Assembly: GCA_022478985.1 (NCBI GenBank)
Contig: JAKSZP010005266.1
Location: 62,001 to 126,000 of the forward strand
Direction of reading: 5' to 3'
From: Massospora cicadina
Lineage: Eukaryota > Entomophthoromycota > Entomophthoromycetes > Entomophthorales > Entomophthoraceae
Length of the DNA: 64,000 bases
Of this stretch, positions 34,566 through 44,794 are shown in pieces. Every line of letters starts with the position of its first letter. Position 1 is the stretch's first letter. The notes under the pieces are model-generated. The model was given only the letters and a program-made list of their open reading frames with translations. It searched no databases and was not told the DNA's origin. Both the position numbers and the translations under genes were made by a program.

Positions 34566-35088
34566 TAATTGACCATCCTTTATTACTATCCATTTCTGCC
34601 CTCCAGTGTCAAGATGGTAAAAGACGTAGTCACCATCTTCCATGTGAACGTTCAGCTGGTAGCCTGCCTTCTGTTGATTTTCTGGTTGATTTATAATTTT
34701 ATAAGAAGCTCCCAGATTGCTTTGGAGGAATTCATAATGATCAAAATTGTCTATTACTCTTTGTATCTTAAATCCACCCTCAAAGCGGGAACTTCATGAT
34801 TATATTCTCCAACTTGGCCTTAAGCTCTGATCTCAAAGCTAAATCAGTATTTATATAGGTCCCAGAGCCTGACGCCACCCCTGTGCACAGGTTTGTTTTC
34901 TCCAGCTCACCTGTCTGTAAATTGACTATTTCAGGTTTGGAGAGGACATCATTCAACCTCTCACTTACCCCAATTTTTTTATATTAAAGAAACCTGCTCT
35001 TCCCTTTGATTTAGTTGCAATCTCTTTATTCTCTCTATAATTGCCTGCATTTACCAATAAAAAGAATTACACCTAATTTTTATTACCA
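34566..35088 (+). pseudogene. Leader and degraded gag region of element D
   Basis: Only about 0.5 kb separates the LTR from the protease, which is too short for a full gag. No capsid or zinc-knuckle motif is visible. Either gag was largely deleted or this copy was already defective. Confidence 0.35.
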
Positions 35089-35470
35089 ATGAAAATTAGT
35101 ATCAGGGCACACCAGGTGTCCTTTGAGGCCTTGGTTGACACTGGCGAAGTGGAAACTTTCATGAGTCTGGAGTTGGCTCAGCATTTTGACCTAGACCTGG
35201 ACTGGGGCCAGCGATGTTGGTCGCCTCATCGACCTCCCAGCCATCCTACAAAGTATGGTGTCCAGTACTTTATTTAATCACAAGTTTAGTTTTTGCAATT
35301 GCTTCTCAGTGATGCCCAACCTTGTGTTCCCAGTAATTTGGGGTGTGGGTGGTGGTGTTGGCAGCATATGAGTATCCACCTGGAATCTTACATGTTGTTG
35401 TTTTCCAGTGGTCAGTTGGAGGGCAAGTTTCCAAAGCTGGACACCCTCAACAACACTCAAAGCTGAGGGT
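35089..35470 (+). pseudogene. Protease remnant of element D
   Basis: VSFEALVDTGEVETFMSLEL, then AQHFDL at about 35107-35193: an intact D-T-G and the following helix of a retroviral-type protease in a 62-codon open stretch. Confidence 0.75.
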
Positions 35471-35739
35471 GTTATACAAATTTCATTTTTCCCAAAGGCC
35501 TTCTGCTGGATTTTTGTAACATTGATGAGCTACCAGAGCATTTTTTTTCTAAAAGGTTAACCGCCTTCCTCCACATACAATTAAATTTGAATTTTTGTAC
35601 AACAGTGGAGGTGGTGAACATAAATTGCCTACTGTACCCGCATATGGTGGAGGAGTAGGCTGCCCTTGATGCATGGTTAAATAACATGTTAAAGAAGGAT
35701 TGGTTGTACAAAGGAGACATCCTCAGATGCCTTACCCAT

Positions 35740-36480
35740 TTCCTTTTCCAATAAGGCAGATGGTTCCCTTTGTCCCTGCAAGTATTATGGCACCTCAACA
35801 ATATCACAGTCCACAACCCTTACCCAATGCCATTGAAACAGAAAATTAGCCAAGCGATTGTAAAGTCGTAGGTGCTTTCAAAAAGTGATCTAACACCTTT
35901 AAACATACTGGGTGGCAGAAGGTCAGAAAAGGCTTACTGCTATCAGGACTAGAAGAGCCATATACCAATCTTAAGTGATGCCTTTTGGGATGAACAATGT
36001 GCTCACAACATTCCAAAGTATTATCAATATGTGCTGGGGGATCTCTGGTCACCTGCGCAAGCACATATATAATGGCATCATAGTAAATTCTCCCTCCCCC
36101 AAACAACATGCAAAAGACTTGGAGGCGGTAGTGGCTGTCCTGCATAAGGCTTGTTTGTTTGTCTAGCCGACAAAATAAGAAATTTATTAGGAAGAGTCAC
36201 CTTTTTGGGCAATCTCACCTTGAAAGATGGGAACGCCATTCCGCCCAGAAAAAAGGATGCCATCTGTGAGTGACTAACTACAACAACTCAGAAGTTATTG
36301 AGAAGCTTCTTGGGTACCCTCATATTCCCAGAAAAATTTCTTTCACGCTTTGAAAGTATGACGCCCCTCTCAATCCGCTCATGGGCAAAAACGTTCCCTT
36401 TCACTGGAAACCCAGGTGCCTGAAGGCATTTGATTCAAATAAGTAGGGGTTTTTGTCAACTTCCATTCTTAAGCATGCGG
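35740..36480 (+). pseudogene. Reverse transcriptase remnant of element D
   Basis: YRYLNNITVHNPYPMPL-like at about 35788-35835 (the D-Y-R-x-L-N block), then MPFGMNNVLTTFQSIINM at about 35971-36030. The catalytic position, near 36066-36090, reads I-Y-N-G-I-I-V where V-Y-L-D-D-I-I-V is expected, so both Asp residues are gone. LLGRVTFLGNLTLKDGNAIP at about 36187-36245 and LRSFLGTLIFPEKFLSRF at about 36299-36352 are the conserved post-catalytic blocks of chromovirus RTs. Confidence 0.82.
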
Positions 36481-36860
36481 ATTCCTCTAAACCCTAAATT
36501 GTAGCATGTAATGCATCTTCTGTCACGGAAGGGCTGTCTTGCTCCAAGAGCACAACAGGTTGAAACACCCAGTCACTTATTTTTACCACGAGTTTTTATT
36601 CCACCATGCAATCCTGGGCCATCTATGTCAAGGAGCTGGCAGCTGTGGCTTGGGCCTTGACCCACTGGTGGTATCTCTTTCAGGGTGCTCAGAACGAGTT
36701 AATGGTGCATACAGACCACCTTGATCTCCTTTATTTCTGCAAGCCACAGAAGTTGGTGCACCGGCAGGCCTAAAACTACCAGGATATGTGCAGCTTTAAC
36801 TTCAAATATAAGTTTGTGAAGGGAGCACTAAATATCCTTCGCAAATTTTCAATCTAAAAT
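36480..36860 (+). pseudogene. RNase H remnant of element D
   Basis: YVKELAAVAWALTHWWYLFQ then GAQNELMVHTDHLDLLYF at about 36626-36740 covers the catalytic Glu (K-E-L) and the Asp of T-D-H. LVHRQA and YKFVKGALN close the domain. The first Asp block (T-D-A-S) reads A-C-N-A-S near 36505. Confidence 0.8.
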
Positions 36861-37179
36861 CCCAGACTTTGCCCAGCTGATCAGATGAGGCGGATCCTGT
36901 CATGGTCATTATCCCTGCTTAAATCTCGGCCATTGTTCCTCCCACAGTTTCTGCAGCATATTTAGCTTCAGAAGCGCTTTTGATTTTGCAGGTATTAGAA
37001 GCACAGACAGCACGTGTTAAAGGGGTGGATTTTTTGGATTGGTTGTCCCTCACTTCCTCCAAGCATTCCCACTATTCTCTGGCCAAGGGCCGCATCCAGT
37101 TTAGGTCGCAGGTGTGGTCTCTCCCCTTCTCCAAGCCAAAGTCGGTTAAGCTCATCATGACTAAGAATTAGCCATCTTG

Positions 37180-38205
37180 GGAATAAGAAATGAATCAATT
37201 TAGTAATGCGTACTTCAACTGACCAGGCTTTTTGAAGGATGTTTTGGCATGGATCACCAACTGTGTGATTTTGCGCGCAGGCCAAATCATATCAGTCTAG
37301 TAGGAATGGTCTCCTTCACCCCTTGCAGCAGGCAGAGGGAATGGGACATTGGCGTCCGTGGAATTCTAAGTTTGAGCTACCCAGGTCCAAGGGGTTTACA
37401 GCGGTCATGGTAATCATAGACCGCTTACTAAATTTCCCCCTGTTTATCCTGTGCTCCTCAACCATTACTTACAAAGAAACTGCCCGCCTATTCATGCGGC
37501 ATGTTTTTTTGATGTTCATACTACTGCAGTAAATTTTTTCAATGACCAGAGAACCCAATTTATGGTGAAGTTTTAAAACCAACTCTTGGGAATCTTGAAG
37601 AACTTGCCTTATCACTCCAATGCGTACCATCCAAATTCAGATGTTCAAACTGAATAAGTCAATAAGACCTTAAAGCAGTACCTGCACTGTTACGCTGCAG
37701 CCGCTCAGGATACCTGGCTGAACGACCTCCCTCTTGTCCAGATTGCATATAATAATGGGACACATGCATCCACAGGCTTCTCTCAGTATGAAGATACCTT
37801 GGGATATAATCCATCCCTTTTGGTTAGTCCATGAATTTGCCCAGAGGTACCTGCTGAAGCCAATCACGCTCAGCACATTTGTGCCACACAGTTCTTGGTT
37901 TAGAAGCACTTTATCAAGGCCATAAGTGATTATAAATGAAATGAGGATAAAAAGCAGTTTCAGCACATGAAATAAGTGCGAGTTTACAACTCATGCTTAA
38001 AACACGCCTCTTGTGCATGAAGGTGCCCATGCGCAAGTTTGCAAGTAAACGCTTGGGTCTATTTTTTTAGAGGACTTGTGAAATGGCGCCTTCCATTTAT
38101 AATTGCCACCATGTTGGAAGCAACATCTAGTTTCACCATTTCTCTCTTCTGTCCTATTCAAGGGGCAATCCCATCAGAACCAGAGCCCATTGTAGTATAG
38201 GGCGC
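37180..38205 (+). pseudogene. Integrase and C-terminal domain of element D, up to insert M1
   Basis: First Asp block: FTAVMVIIDRLLNFPLFILC at about 37396-37455. Second: FNDQRTQFMVKF near 37538-37572 (Asp kept). Glu block: YHSNAYHPNSDVQTE at about 37612-37657. NKTLKQYLHCYAAAAQDTWL and IAYNNGTHASTGFSQYE follow, typical of Tf1/sushi chromoviruses. The SH3-like region ends IPSEPEPIVV, stop, GA at 38169-38205. M1 interrupts here; the next codons (GAEEAEFEGILAS) continue at 39907. Confidence 0.85.
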
Positions 38206-38696
38206 TGTCAGACAATTGCCTGTCCACTTAAGGAAAAAGTATGTTTTGGGTGCAAATTAGTTCTAATGATGGGGGAGTCCAACATCACAACAACTCTAAA
38301 TTGGTGCTTGTTGAACAATTACCTAACACTGCTTAATATAATGTTTCAAATTTAATAAGGTTAAAATCGGCTAAAAGACCTCGGTCAATCTCCAGTTGAA
38401 CCCTTTAAATCAGGTAACACTCTTACAAATAATTCTTGGCAAAATAGTATGAGTTCAAATAAGCAAATTACACCAACTATGCGGCGAAATCTAGGGAGTC
38501 TATTGAAGGTTCCTCCCTAGCCCAATTCTAATTTAAATCAAGCAACTATGGCGCAAAAACCCTCTTTTATAGCATTGGAGAGGGTCTTACAAGGTGCAAC
38601 TTTATCCCTCAAGGTGATTGGCTCAAACATATGAAATCTTTGCCTCACAGACATGTCATACTTATCCTCACTCTTATTGGCTGTTCTACTAAAGAG

Positions 38697-39519
38697 TGTT
38701 AGACATTTTCCCTCCCAGCAACAAGATAAGAATGTTGTGGGTCTAAATCAGCTGAGAAGGGGAAATGTCGGACATTTACTAGTACCCAATAATGGCTTTT
38801 ATTTAAAAAATAATAAGGAAGAAATTGGCTAAAAGACCTTGGCCAATTCTTGGTGGAACCCCGCAATTTGGGGTAACACTAGTTTGAATACCTCACGGGC
38901 AATTAACACTTATTTTAACAATAAAATTACTCTAATTTCACAGAAGACTCTAGGGCGTCCATCAGATGGATCTCCCCCAACCCCTACAAGTCCCATACCA
39001 GCACCTACGCGGGACAACCCCCTTTTATAGGGGCGGCTGGTATTTCCCAAGGTGAAAATATCTTTATAAAAGGGGATTGGTTCAAATATAATAAGTCGTT
39101 ATCTCTCAGTTACGTCCTACCCCAAAATAATTCTTTATTTAGTGATTCATCCTAAGTGAAAGTGAGTTTTAAAACCCCTCAGGTTGGGACCATCTAGTAC
39201 TAAAAAAAGAAAGTGAGTTTTAAAAGCTTCCTAGGCTAGAATCACATATTACTAAATCTGGATATCCCTAAGCTGTATGAATGACGAGCCTTGACGTTTA
39301 TATACCTTTATTGATTTATTAAAGATACTCTCTCTTTTATCCCTGCGCGGCGCTTAATAAAATGCTATAAAAATAGACCCTTAATATATTTTTATATTTT
39401 TAGATATTTTTATACAAGTGGTGAAATAAGCCACTCCCAATTATTGTTGGATTCGAGGCCAAAAGCTCCAGTGAGCCTTCTTCTAAGCCAAAAATCCAAC
39501 GCAGCCGAGCTAAGATTCA
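38697..39519 (+). mobile_element. Solo LTR M2 (family 2) inside M1
   Basis: Starts TGTTAGACATTTTCCCTCCC, ends GCTAAGATTCA. Flanks are AAGAG on the left (38692-38696) and AGAG on the right (39520-39523), a 4-5 bp duplication with one base uncertain. M1 sequence resumes right after it (GAGCTCTGATAGG, aligned with GAGCTCTAATTAC in the B3 LTR). It contains the 34-bp tail insertion at 39175-39208. Confidence 0.85.
39175..39208 (+). repeat. 34-bp retroposed tail (copy 3) with perfect 17-bp target duplication
   Basis: CCCCTCAGGTTGGGACCATC, then TAGTACTAAAAAAA, is flanked on both sides by GAAAGTGAGTTTTAAAA (39158-39174 and 39209-39225). The insert equals only the last bases and A-run of retroposon N. 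Confidence 0.9.
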
Positions 39520-39711
39520 AGAGCTCTGATAGGTCATACGCCCATATTTCCTATTTAGGCTCAAAGCTAATAGTGAAATGGGTGCCCATTGCACTTCAAG
39601 CCCTGGGTAATTCTAAAACTAAGCTTTTAGATAAGAAGAAGGTTTGCTTTTATTACCCCATGTCACCTTCATATAGAAAACCATATAACTATCGACTTGT
39701 AACTGTTATTT

Positions 39712-39733
39712 TTTTAGTACTAGATGGTCCCAA
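39712..39733 (-). repeat. 22-bp retroposed tail (copy 4) with 18-bp target duplication
   Basis: On the minus strand the insert reads TTGGGACCATCTAGTACT followed by AAAA. It is flanked by GACTTGTAACTGTTATTT (39694-39711) and GACTTATAACTGTTATTT (39734-39751), one mismatch in 18. Confidence 0.88.
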
Positions 39734-39906
39734 GACTTATAACTGTTATTTAAAGAACCCTTATTTAATATCAAGTGGTTGAAAACCCCCTAAAAATTTT
39801 ATATAAATCAGCTTAGAGAGTGTAACTTCTCCTGAAAATTAATTCATTAAAATTTAGGTGCCAAATGCACCAGAGAGCTTTTAAAACCTTATAATCCATC
39901 AGGCGC

Positions 39907-40095
39907 GGAAGAAGCTGAATTTGAGGGTATCCTGGCTTCCTGACAAGACACGCTGTTAAGCTCAATATTTAGTTGCATGGAAAGGCTATCCTGCCTACAA
40001 AAATAGCTGGGTTGGCAATCAGGGCTGGTTAAACAGCTTGGAGCTCATCAAGGCTTTTCACGCCACCCACTCAGATGCTCCACATCCTCCCTCAA
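39907..40095 (+). pseudogene. Chromodomain of element D (after insert M1)
   Basis: Reads EEAEFEGILAS, then after a frameshift YLVAWKGYPAYKNSWVGNQG and WLNSLELIKAFHATHSDAPH. This matches the chromodomain core, with K-G-Y-P, the W-x-x-x block and the trailing helix (L-I-K-x-F-H-x-x-H) that lead into the C-terminal tail. The original gene ran from 38205 straight into 39907. Confidence 0.85.
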
Positions 40096-40200
40096 AAATT
40101 GCTACGCTAATGGCAATCAAGTTTCTAAAGGCCCATAAGAATTGGCCCTCACTTAATTTCCTAGTGGTGGCGCTCCTTCTTTGGTAAAAGTGAAGGATAA

Positions 40201-41472
40201 TATAAGTCTGGGGGAGTGCTCCCTCCACTTAGACCAGGTGGCATTCCCTTTCCCACTCAAAAAGGTCTAAGAAAGCCAGCTGCCCCTCTAATCCCCAAGG
40301 GTGACCTCGCCCATGTGGTGAACAAGTAATGTGTAATAGCTTACCCTTTGAGGACCCTGCCATCTATCTCAGTGTTAACTTTAGCCTAATTGGTACTGTG
40401 AATAAAGGTAATTTGTGTCAAGCTATTGTAGAGTCAGTATCCCCATGAGGTAAATGGACCTATCGAAAATGATGACAAAAAACCTTTGTCATCAAGGCCT
40501 GAGAGCCTCAAACCATCAGTGACAAAGATTGGTGGGCGTGTACTTTTGCCAAATAAAGCGTCTATAGTTGAATCTTAGGCAAAAGTTGCTGATGGCTTCA
40601 GGCCATTGGTAAATTGTGGCGCAGTACAAAAACCTCCCCAAAAATATTAAAATATTCATCGGACAGATCTTGCTTGGCAAACTGGATGTCAGTGAGACTA
40701 GTTGTGGGTGGCGCCCAAAACCTATTCCCAACCTCTTGGGACCACCCCTATGTGGGGTGACCCTGGGAGGTTCACGTTGCACATTTGGCGAAATCCATTG
40801 CTCTAATTTGTTAAAACTGCAGAAAAGCCACAATTTGGGCATCTGTGGATGAACTGACAATGATAGCACGCTGCCAATATTTTTAAAGTTAATTCCAAAA
40901 TATTTTGTTTCCCCCCTGCTCAAAGTTCTCCAGGATAGGTCAAATCTCAAGGGCCCAAAACCACACTATCCTAAGCTATTCACCATTCAATCTCTATTTA
41001 AGCAGTCTAGCACACTGAGGAAATTGATGGTCAACTCTCTTACTTTTAATCCATTAAAAATCTTCCCATGCCAAAATTTATTTAACTAAGTTAAATTTTA
41101 CTTTGCCAAATCTCTGGGACATCTGCAATGTAGACCCAAATGACTTGTATTGACTTGGTTTTTTTAATCATGTTGCTAACTTTGGTCCCCACCATAGTCA
41201 AATGGGCTTATCATGTCAAAGACTTTATGGATTTTCCCAATCTCACAACACCCTACGCCCAGGCCATTAGTCATGAGGCTGCAACAGCTTGGTTTCTTAC
41301 TGGGTTGTTTTTTTTGCATTTGTGGCCCGTTGGCACTCCATTGCTACTTATCTTCCAGCACATTTAAACGTCTATTGAGTGGAAAAACCCCTGGCATTCT
41401 GGCTTGTCTTTTTGGTGCTTTTTCATCCTGACTGGCAGGTCAGTTTAAAATTTATCTGCTATATCCCTGACA
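40201..41472 (+). repeat. 3' LTR of chromovirus D
   Basis: Starts TATAAGTCTGGGGGAG after a purine-rich stretch (AAAAGTGAAGGATAA) and ends CCCTGACA. Pairs with 33289-34565. Confidence 0.88.
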
Positions 41473-41477
41473 ATCAC

Positions 41478-42010
41478 CATCAGTTCATCCCAAAGCTCCT
41501 GGCTCAGCGAGCCCTTGTCCTCTTATTGATTTAGAACACTCCTTATCATTATTGTGCAGAACAGAAGGCCACTTTTTGAGACACTAAAGCAACTGCTACA
41601 TCAATGTCCTATCCTGCGGCACCCACACTATGGCAAACTTTCATCTTGTTTACCAACGTCTTAGACTATCCGTCAGGGCCATCTTGGCTAAATTGGAAGA
41701 AGACGGGGTAGATCATTACATATCATACTTTAGCAAGATGCTATTAGAGCAGAATGTATTTATAGCGTCACTAAAAAGGGGCCTTGCCGTTATGCTAGCT
41801 GTGAAACACTACTGCCCTTTCCTGTATGGAACGACCTTCACTGTGGTTACAGACCATTCTTCCTTGATATAGTTACAAAATATAAGGATCATACTGGCCG
41901 GTTAGCGTGTTGGGCTCTAAGGCAACAACATTATGACATGAAGATCAAACACTGCGCTGGAACCTGCCAAATAAATGTTGATGAGTTAACTTGGAGTGTC
42001 AGACCTGCTT
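41478..42010 (+). pseudogene. RT end and RNase H of element E
   Basis: Resumes E after D: a KFLSQLRYPLVH-like thumb region, then at 41630-41872 an open stretch with LRLSVRAILAKLEEDGVDHY, ISYFSKMLLEQNVF and GTTFTVVTDHSSLI. The Asp of T-D-H is kept. The helix A block reads S-L-K-R-G-L-A-V where B3 has I-E-K-E-C-L-A-I, so the catalytic Glu is lost. Confidence 0.82.
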
Positions 42011-42109
42011 TTGGATAACAGTGAGGCGGAATGGTTAATTGACCTCTTAATGACCCCAGATGACTGGGAGGATGATGATGAGTGTTCAAAAAGGTAACTC
42101 AGCACTCTT

Positions 42110-43227
42110 ACAACAAAGTGGGGAGCGGGAAGTTGTATAAGCAGGTGGGGGAAAAGTGGTCGCCCTACCTTCAACCTTTGGAACTTGCACCTACTATCAT
42201 TTATATTCACTCTACCCTAAGTCATGAGAGAGTGAAGGAAACCTAGGAGTAGATTATGGAGCGAAACCATTAGGAAGCAATCATGAAGATCAATGTTGAA
42301 GTATTGATTGTCTGTCTCACGTGTAAGAAGCAATCCAGTTTCAGAACCAGAAATTAATATCAACTGACTACCCCTCAACAACCATTCCACACTATCATAC
42401 TAAATGTGGTAAGTCTTCTCCTGAAAACTACCATGAAAACATATATCTGGAAGGAATTGACCATTTCACTAAGTGGATTGAAGATTTGTCTCTCCCAGCA
42501 CAAACGACCAGAAACTGTGTTCTTCCTGCATCAGCATGTTTACTCGCCATGGCTACCCCCAGGTACTACACAGTGACAATGTGAGGAACTTCACCTCCAG
42601 AGTGGTCAAGTCCTGGCTACCTCCATGGGAGCACAGCAATTCTTCTTAGACACCTATAATCATTCTACCAATGGGACAGCGGAGAGAGCAAATGAAACTT
42701 TAGTATTGAACCTATGAAAATGGACTCTCCTGACCTGTTGCACTGGGCTCAATTCCTGCCTAGTGCTCTTATGACCTACCAGGTTAGTTATTATAAGATC
42801 CTGAAAATGTCACCATCTCATATTTTTTATGGTAGAGAACCAGGAATACCAGACTATTAGTTAAGGATGTCTCACTTATGAGGTTGAGGAACCTGTAAAA
42901 GCAATGAGAAGATTGGCAAAGCATATCAGTCAGCTTTAATCTGAAATTCAAAAAGAACTTAGCTAAAACCGTTATACAAAGAAGGGTAAACTGCCAATGT
43001 GTCCAGGCTCCCCTGCCTTCCTTCAAAGTCTCTGACATGGTCATGTACTGCCATAACCACATCACTCCTAGATGAGGCAAGCTTGAATCAAATTTAGGAT
43101 GGTCCTTTCACTGTCTCTACAAGAGAGGTGACGAGCTTCTATAGAGCCCTTGGCTACAGGTATTAGCATATATCGGTTACATGGCCAATTCTTATGGCCC
43201 TATTATCCATTAAATTCTTGAGGGTGA
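42110..43227 (+). pseudogene. Integrase remnant of element E
   Basis: KLYKQVGEKWSPYL at about 42131-42173 is the linker also found in B3. The zinc-binding Cys pair is at C-L-T-C-K-K-Q-S-S near 42313-42340. The core keeps RNFTSRVVKSWL-like and GTAERANETL (Glu box) near 42674-42705. FLPSALMTYQVSYYKILKMS then PSHIFYGREPGI follows at about 42757-42850. The second-Asp box (HSDNVRNF) keeps its Asp near 42574. The tail ends just before the LTR with the purine tract TTGAGGGTGA. Confidence 0.8.
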
Positions 43228-43958
43228 TGTTGTCAATTGCATCTCAGCTAAGAGTAGAATATTATGGCAATAATAGTACAGATTTTAATATTATGATCTG
43301 GCTTAGCTTTCAGCATATGATTTAACTTGATTAATCATTTTACTCCTTGCCTTCAGTCAAACAGGACAGATATGGATTCCCTTGACGCTCTCTTTCAGCT
43401 GAATACCACACCTGAGTTGGAGGGTCTACCAAGCACTAGAACTAATTCAGTGTCATTTCCTATAAAAACACCCTTTTTATAGGCTTGGGTGGGTCACAAA
43501 GGATGAAGAAATTTTACCCACGAATCACAAGCAAAATTAGGTTGAATTCGGCACCAATGAGCTTAATTTTGATAAGCATGATTGGATGTAATATATTAAA
43601 TCTTTTCTCCATGGCTCTATCCTACCTACAGTAGACCAATCATATGAGGTTGAGACCAGATAAGGTGCGGAGATTTTTGGAGTGCTGATTAGTCAGATCG
43701 TCCAAATGTCTAAGACTCTTTACTCAGTATTTACTGAATACCTAACTTAGTATTAGCCTTTGAGACTTTAAAATAATAGGGAGGTCGGTTTAATAAGTAT
43801 CATTATCTCACCCAAGCTGCTACTTGGAATATTATAAATTATTTTATAGTTTTGTATTTTGTAATTGTGCCAAATAATTTGGCAGAGTAAGAAAATTTTT
43901 TTGTTGAAATTCTTCTGGAAATCAGCACCTTTGAGCACTAGCCAACGGGATTTCAACA
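43228..43958 (+). repeat. 3' LTR of element E
   Basis: Starts TGTTGTCAATTGCATCTCAG and ends GGGATTTCAACA, followed by ACCAT. Pairs with 21108-21856. Confidence 0.9.
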
Positions 43959-43963
43959 ACCAT

Positions 43964-44794
43964 TTTAATGGATTAAAACTTCCCTACCATTCATAGGTTG
44001 TGTCAATTTCACATATGATTAAAATTACAGTACTTTGTGGCCTATGGGTGCATTCATGGTGCTTGAATAATTTCACTAAAAACCAGGATTTCTCATGTAA
44101 CGCCTGTACTCTGACAAATATCTTTCTCTTTTTTTAGCACTAGTTGATCCCAACCTAAAGGGGGGATACACCAACCTTGCAAATATCTTTTTTCAATATT
44201 GTATTCTAGAGAAAAAAGTTATAATGTAAAGTATATACTTTGATAAGAATAAATTAAAAATTTGTCAAATTGTTTTTTCAGGAAACTATAATTTAAATTA
44301 AAAAGTATAATTTTGATTTATGTTTAGGTTTTTTAATTATGACAAATAAACCAAAGACTGTTATCTAGAATACCACTCTATTTCTCTTAATACCCTAATA
44401 GATAAATTGCTTTTTGACCTTCAATTATGTTTTTACAAAATTATTGTTATGAGCTAGTCAAATTTAGATATTTGTTTTGCCATCATGCTAAAGAATAACA
44501 TATATTACAGTAACACAAAATATAGCTCAGTTGTTTTATATGTACTAATCTTTTATGACATTCAGTTACAATTGTATAGCATCAAAAAGTAAAGTAAAAT
44601 GATATATGATGTCACAGGAAAGAACTAACTATAGCGCCATCATCTGAGATAAATAAATAAACAACTGGAATGGTTTTTTAATGGTAAAATGAAAAAGTTG
44701 AAAGGTCAAAACATAATAGACATAGTACAAATTAAAGATTGTTAAAATAGAGGAATCCTAGATACTAGCATGTTGGGAGAAATATCAAGCACAT
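43964..44794. other. Unassigned AT-rich spacer between elements E and B3
   Basis: No coding or repeat structure recognised apart from the tail insertion at 44126-44179. Confidence 0.3.
44126..44179 (-). repeat. 54-bp retroposed tail (copy 5) with 11-bp target duplication
   Basis: On the minus strand it reads AAGGTTGGTGTATCCCCCCT, TTAGGTTGGGATCAACTAGT, then GCTAAAAAAA. CAAATATCTTT flanks it at 44115-44125 and 44180-44190. It reaches farther 5' than copies 3 and 4 and shares GTGTATCCCCCC with copy 2. Confidence 0.82.

Larger units (their letters stand above)
38206..39901 (+). mobile_element. Solo LTR M1 (family 2) inside the chromodomain region of D
   Basis: A family-2 LTR flanked by a perfect GGCGC duplication (38201-38205 and 39902-39906). 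It starts TGTCAGACAATTGCC and ends TAATCCATCA. It is itself split by solo LTR M2 (38697-39519) and by a 22-bp tail insertion (39712-39733). Without those it is about 0.8 kb, close to the 731-758 bp LTRs of E and B3. Its removal restores the reading frame of D across the junction. Confidence 0.9.
33289..41472 (+). mobile_element. Element D: complete chromovirus nested in the RT gene of E
   Basis: LTRs of 1277 bp (33289-34565) and 1272 bp (40201-41472) are homologous throughout. The flanks ATTAC (33284-33288) and ATCAC (41473-41477) are a 5-bp duplication with one change; B3 has ATTACCATCAGTTCATCC at this site, and E resumes with CATCAGTTCATCC after D. The internal region codes PR, RT, RNase H, INT, GPY region and a chromodomain. 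It is 8.2 kb with, and about 6.5 kb without, its own insert M1. Confidence 0.92.
21108..43958 (+). mobile_element. Element E: family-2 Ty3/gypsy element swollen to 22.9 kb by nested insertions
   Basis: The LTRs at 21108-21856 (749 bp) and 43228-43958 (731 bp) share their sequence and start TGTTG. The perfect 5-bp duplication ACCAT flanks them (21103-21107 and 43959-43963). The original internal sequence is present as four pieces: 21857-23674, 24805-26117, 32155-33288 and 41478-43227. Removing H2, C and D (with one copy of each duplication) leaves about 7.5 kb in the order gag, PR, RT, RNase H, INT. Each junction rejoins protein homology with element B3 (44795-51130), which serves as an uninterrupted reference. 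Confidence 0.92.

Noticed and set aside
38697..38770. Internal tail of an element followed by an LTR beginning at TGTCGGACATTT
   Set aside because: Comparison of five family-2 LTRs shows that the LTR really begins about 70 bp earlier at TGTTRGACATTTTCC, so the purine run here is inside the LTR and not a polypurine tract.
39444..39782. 112-codon plus-strand frame
   Set aside because: It spans the end of M2, resumed M1 and the tail insertion; a chance frame in LTR DNA.
40516..40950. 144-codon minus-strand open frame
   Set aside because: It lies wholly in the 3' LTR of D and has no counterpart frame in the 5' LTR copy.
42784..43080. 98-codon minus-strand frame
   Set aside because: Antisense shadow of the integrase of element E, which has clear motifs on the plus strand.
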